Below are positions 62,229 through 64,000 of a stretch of 64,000 bases of DNA, one piece after another. This stretch comes from Brevundimonas bullata (GTDB lineage Bacteria; Pseudomonadota; Alphaproteobacteria; Caulobacterales; Caulobacteraceae). The notes below the pieces were generated by a model that was not told the DNA's origin, ran no database searches, and saw nothing but the letters and a program-made list of their open reading frames with translations. The translations under genes and the position numbers were made by a program. Positions within the stretch are counted from its first letter, which is position 1, and each line of letters starts with the position of its first letter. The stretch is taken from positions 124,001-188,000 of the forward strand of contig NZ_JACHLM010000004.1 of NCBI RefSeq assembly GCF_014207965.1. Reading direction: 5' to 3'.

Positions 62229-63260
62229 ATGATCCGTCTCATCCTGACCGCCGCCCTTCTCCTCAGCGGAACCCCGGCCATGTCTGCGTCTCCTCAGGTC
62301 ATCGCCCATCGCGGCGCCTCCGGCGAACGCCCCGAGCACACGGCCTCGGCCTATCGGCTAGCCGTGGAACAGGGCGCCGACGTCATCGAGCCCGATCTGG
62401 TCATGACCCGCGACGGCCAGTTTGTGGTCCGCCACGAGAACGAGATCGGCGGCACGACCGACGTGGCCGACCGCCCCGAATTCGCCGCCCGTAAAACCAC
62501 CAGGACCATCGACGGCGTCCCGACCGCCGGCTGGTTCACCGAAGACTTCACCCTGGCCGAGCTCAAGATCCTGCGCGCCCGCGAACGCCTGCCCCTGCTC
62601 CGCCCCGCCAACACCGCCTGGGACGGCCAGGAGACGATCCTGACCTTCGACGAGGTCGTCGCCATCGCCCGCGAGGCGACCGCCCGCACCGGCCGCGTCA
62701 TCGGCGTCGCCCCCGAGCTCAAGCACCCGTCCTATTTCGCCGGCATCGGCCTGCCGATGGAGGAAGCCTTCGTCGCCGCCCTCGACCGCCACGGCCTGAC
62801 GGACGCCGACGCCCCCATCCTCATCCAGTGTTTCGAGGTCGGCCCGCTGCAAAGGCTGAAGGCCCGCATCGACGCCCCCCTTTTGCAGTTGATGAGCCTC
62901 TCCGGCGGCCCCGCCGACCGTCCCGACCTGATCTACGCCGCCATGAGCACGGCTGAGGGCCTGAGCGCCATCGCCGCCTACGCCGATGCGATCGGGGTCG
63001 AGACTGGCCTGATCCTGCCGGGCGACGCCACAGGCCGCAGCATGCCCGCCACCTCGTTGGTCAGCGATGCCCACACCGCCGGGCTCAAGGTCGTGGCTTG
63101 GACCTTCCGCGCCGAGAACTTCTTCCTGCCGCTGGAACACCGCCACGGCGACGCTCCCGCCGACCACGGGGACCTGAGCGGCTATCTGAAGGCTTTCTAC
63201 GCGCTCGGCGTCGACGCCGTGTTCAGCGACTTTCCGGGTGCGGCGGTGGCGACGCGCTAG
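62229..63260 (+). CDS. Glycerophosphodiester phosphodiesterase
   Basis: 343 aa. A signal peptide ends near AMSAS. HRGASGERPEHTASAYRLAVEQGADVIEPDLVMTRDGQFVVRHENE carries the catalytic His and metal Glu/Asp, and the barrel ends with DAVFSDFPGA. Predicted periplasmic GlpQ-like enzyme releasing glycerol-3-phosphate. ATG 62229 starts the signal peptide. Confidence 0.93.
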   Translation: MIRLILTAALLLSGTPAMSASPQVIAHRGASGERPEHTASAYRLAVEQGADVIEPDLVMTRDGQFVVRHENEIGGTTDVADRPEFAARKTTRTIDGVPTAGWFTEDFTLAELKILRARERLPLLRPANTAWDGQETILTFDEVVAIAREATARTGRVIGVAPELKHPSYFAGIGLPMEEAFVAALDRHGLTDADAPILIQCFEVGPLQRLKARIDAPLLQLMSLSGGPADRPDLIYAAMSTAEGLSAIAAYADAIGVETGLILPGDATGRSMPATSLVSDAHTAGLKVVAWTFRAENFFLPLEHRHGDAPADHGDLSGYLKAFYALGVDAVFSDFPGAAVATR

Positions 63261-63270
63261 CCACCGTCAA

Positions 63271-63374
63271 CGTCATCCCGGAAGCGGCGCAGCCGCTATC
63301 CGGGACCGCAGGAAGCGCCCACCGTCGAGCCTTGGACGGTCCCGGCTCTCCGCTTCGCTTTGGCCGGGATGACG
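63271..63374. repeat. REP-like element (CGTCATCCCGG family)
   Basis: The outer arms CGTCATCCCGG and CCGGGATGACG are perfect, with inner TATCCGGGA and TCCCGGCTC halves. It lies between the convergent phosphodiesterase and ABC exporter genes. A third distinct repeat family in this window. Confidence 0.8.
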
Positions 63375-63379
63375 GAAAA

Positions 63380-64000
63380 TCAGGTTCCCTGGAACTGCAG
63401 GGCCGCCAGTCGCGCATAAAGCCCGCCCAGAGCCGTCAGCTCCACGTGGGTGCCCTCCTCGACCACCTTGCCGCCGTCCATGACGACGATGCGGTCGGCC
63501 CGCAGGACAGTGGCCAGACGGTGGGCGATGACCAGGGTGGTGCGCTCGGACATGGCCTGATCCAGCGCCGCCTGCACCATACGCTCGTTCTCGGCGTCCA
63601 GAGCGCTGGTGGCCTCGTCCAGCAGCAGGATCGGGGCCTCGCGCACCAGGGCGCGGGCGATGGCCAAGCGCTGGCGTTGGCCGCCCGACAGGCTCTTGCC
63701 GCGCTCGCCCAGCGGCGTGTCGAAGCCCTGCGGCAGGGCCTCGATGAAGCCCAGCGCCTGCGCCTCATCGGCCACGGCGCGAGCCTCGGCCAGGGTCGCG
63801 GCCTCGCGCCCGAAGCGGATATTCTCCAGCGCCGAGCCCGAGAACAGGGGCGCCTCCTGCGACACCCAGGCGAAGCGCTCGCGCACCGCGATCGGATCGG
63901 CGGCGCGCACGTCCACCCCGTCCACCGAGACCAGACCCGATTGCGGATCATAGAAACGCAGCAGCAGGCGGAAGACGGTCGACTTGCCCGCCCCCGACGG
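63380..64000 (-). CDS. ABC exporter ATPase domain (C-terminal part, runs off window)
   Basis: 207 codons of the C-terminal nucleotide-binding domain. Walker A GAGKST is at the window edge, then Q-loop [17 protein letters not shown], signature [16 protein letters not shown], Walker [13 protein letters not shown] and H-loop [10 protein letters not shown]. The permease half lies beyond 64000, so it is a half-transporter of the ABCB/MsbA type; the substrate is unknown. Confidence 0.9.
   Translation of the reverse strand, partial: PSGAGKSTVFRLLLRFYDPQSGLVSVDGVDVRAADPIAVRERFAWVSQEAPLFSGSALENIRFGREAATLAEARAVADEAQALGFIEALPQGFDTPLGERGKSLSGGQRQRLAIARALVREAPILLLDEATSALDAENERMVQAALDQAMSERTTLVIAHRLATVLRADRIVVMDGGKVVEEGTHVELTALGGLYARLAALQFQGT

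Overview
The window is a high-GC alphaproteobacterial chromosome segment, most likely from Caulobacterales and close to Brevundimonas. I infer this from sequence recognition: a SciP gene (cell-cycle CtrA antagonist) directly follows the hook gene flgE. CtrA-type TTAA-N7-TTAA boxes and a cluster of GANTC (CcrM) sites are present, flagellar promoters have sigma-54 signatures, and there are several S9 exopeptidases and a RegB/RegA redox pair. I see no prophage, transposase or CRISPR array. There is one tRNA (Lys-CTT).

Layout. 1-4.5 kb: partial DPP-IV-type peptidase, ferredoxin-NADP reductase, chorismate mutase, and an amino-acid permease translationally coupled to an Hpt phosphotransfer protein. 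4.5-11.6 kb (minus strand): cyoABCD quinol oxidase, a SURF1 assembly factor and the redox two-component pair RegB/RegA, packed as one respiratory block. 11.7-20.2 kb: an MHS-type MFS transporter and a complete chaperone-usher pilus locus of the spore-coat-U class (two pilins, chaperone, usher, large two-domain adhesin/minor pilin, plus a small pilin-like gene facing it). A perfect CtrA box lies upstream of the first pilin gene. 20.2-32.8 kb: malate synthase G with a divergent LysR regulator, an S9 peptidase, a cyclopropane-fatty-acid-synthase-like methyltransferase with a DUF2177 partner, a 3-oxoacid CoA-transferase pair, and an Mla/MCE lipid-transport operon.

32.9-41.3 kb: flagellar hook cluster. 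flgK-flgL run leftward and fliK-flgD-flgE rightward from a shared intergenic region with a sigma-54-type promoter for each side; sciP follows with its own CtrA box. 41.3-53 kb: mnmA, a hemerythrin-like protein, an S9 peptidase, an S41 peptidase-MarR pair with a 38-bp palindromic operator candidate, chromate transporter, HxlR regulator, thioesterase, acetyl-CoA acetyltransferase, a lipoprotein ecotin and a VOC protein. 53-64 kb: orphan MASE1-type histidine kinase with a Pro/Ala-rich secreted protein, thiE, bfd-bfr iron storage with a Fur/Mur-like box, an ABC-2 exporter divergent from a DUF2975-XRE pair around a perfect inverted repeat, a TspO-like protein, efp, an inositol monophosphatase, a glycerophosphodiesterase and a partial ABC exporter.

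Four intergenic REP-like imperfect palindromes of at least three families punctuate the window. The most interesting signals are regulatory: CtrA control of a chaperone-usher pilus, paired sigma-54 promoters at the hook locus, and the exact palindromes upstream of the S41-marR and DUF2975-XRE units. There is also a probable non-standard start for SURF1 and a 24-bp perfect palindrome embedded in the extended tail of cyoA. All family names come from reading translated sequence by eye; no database search was run.
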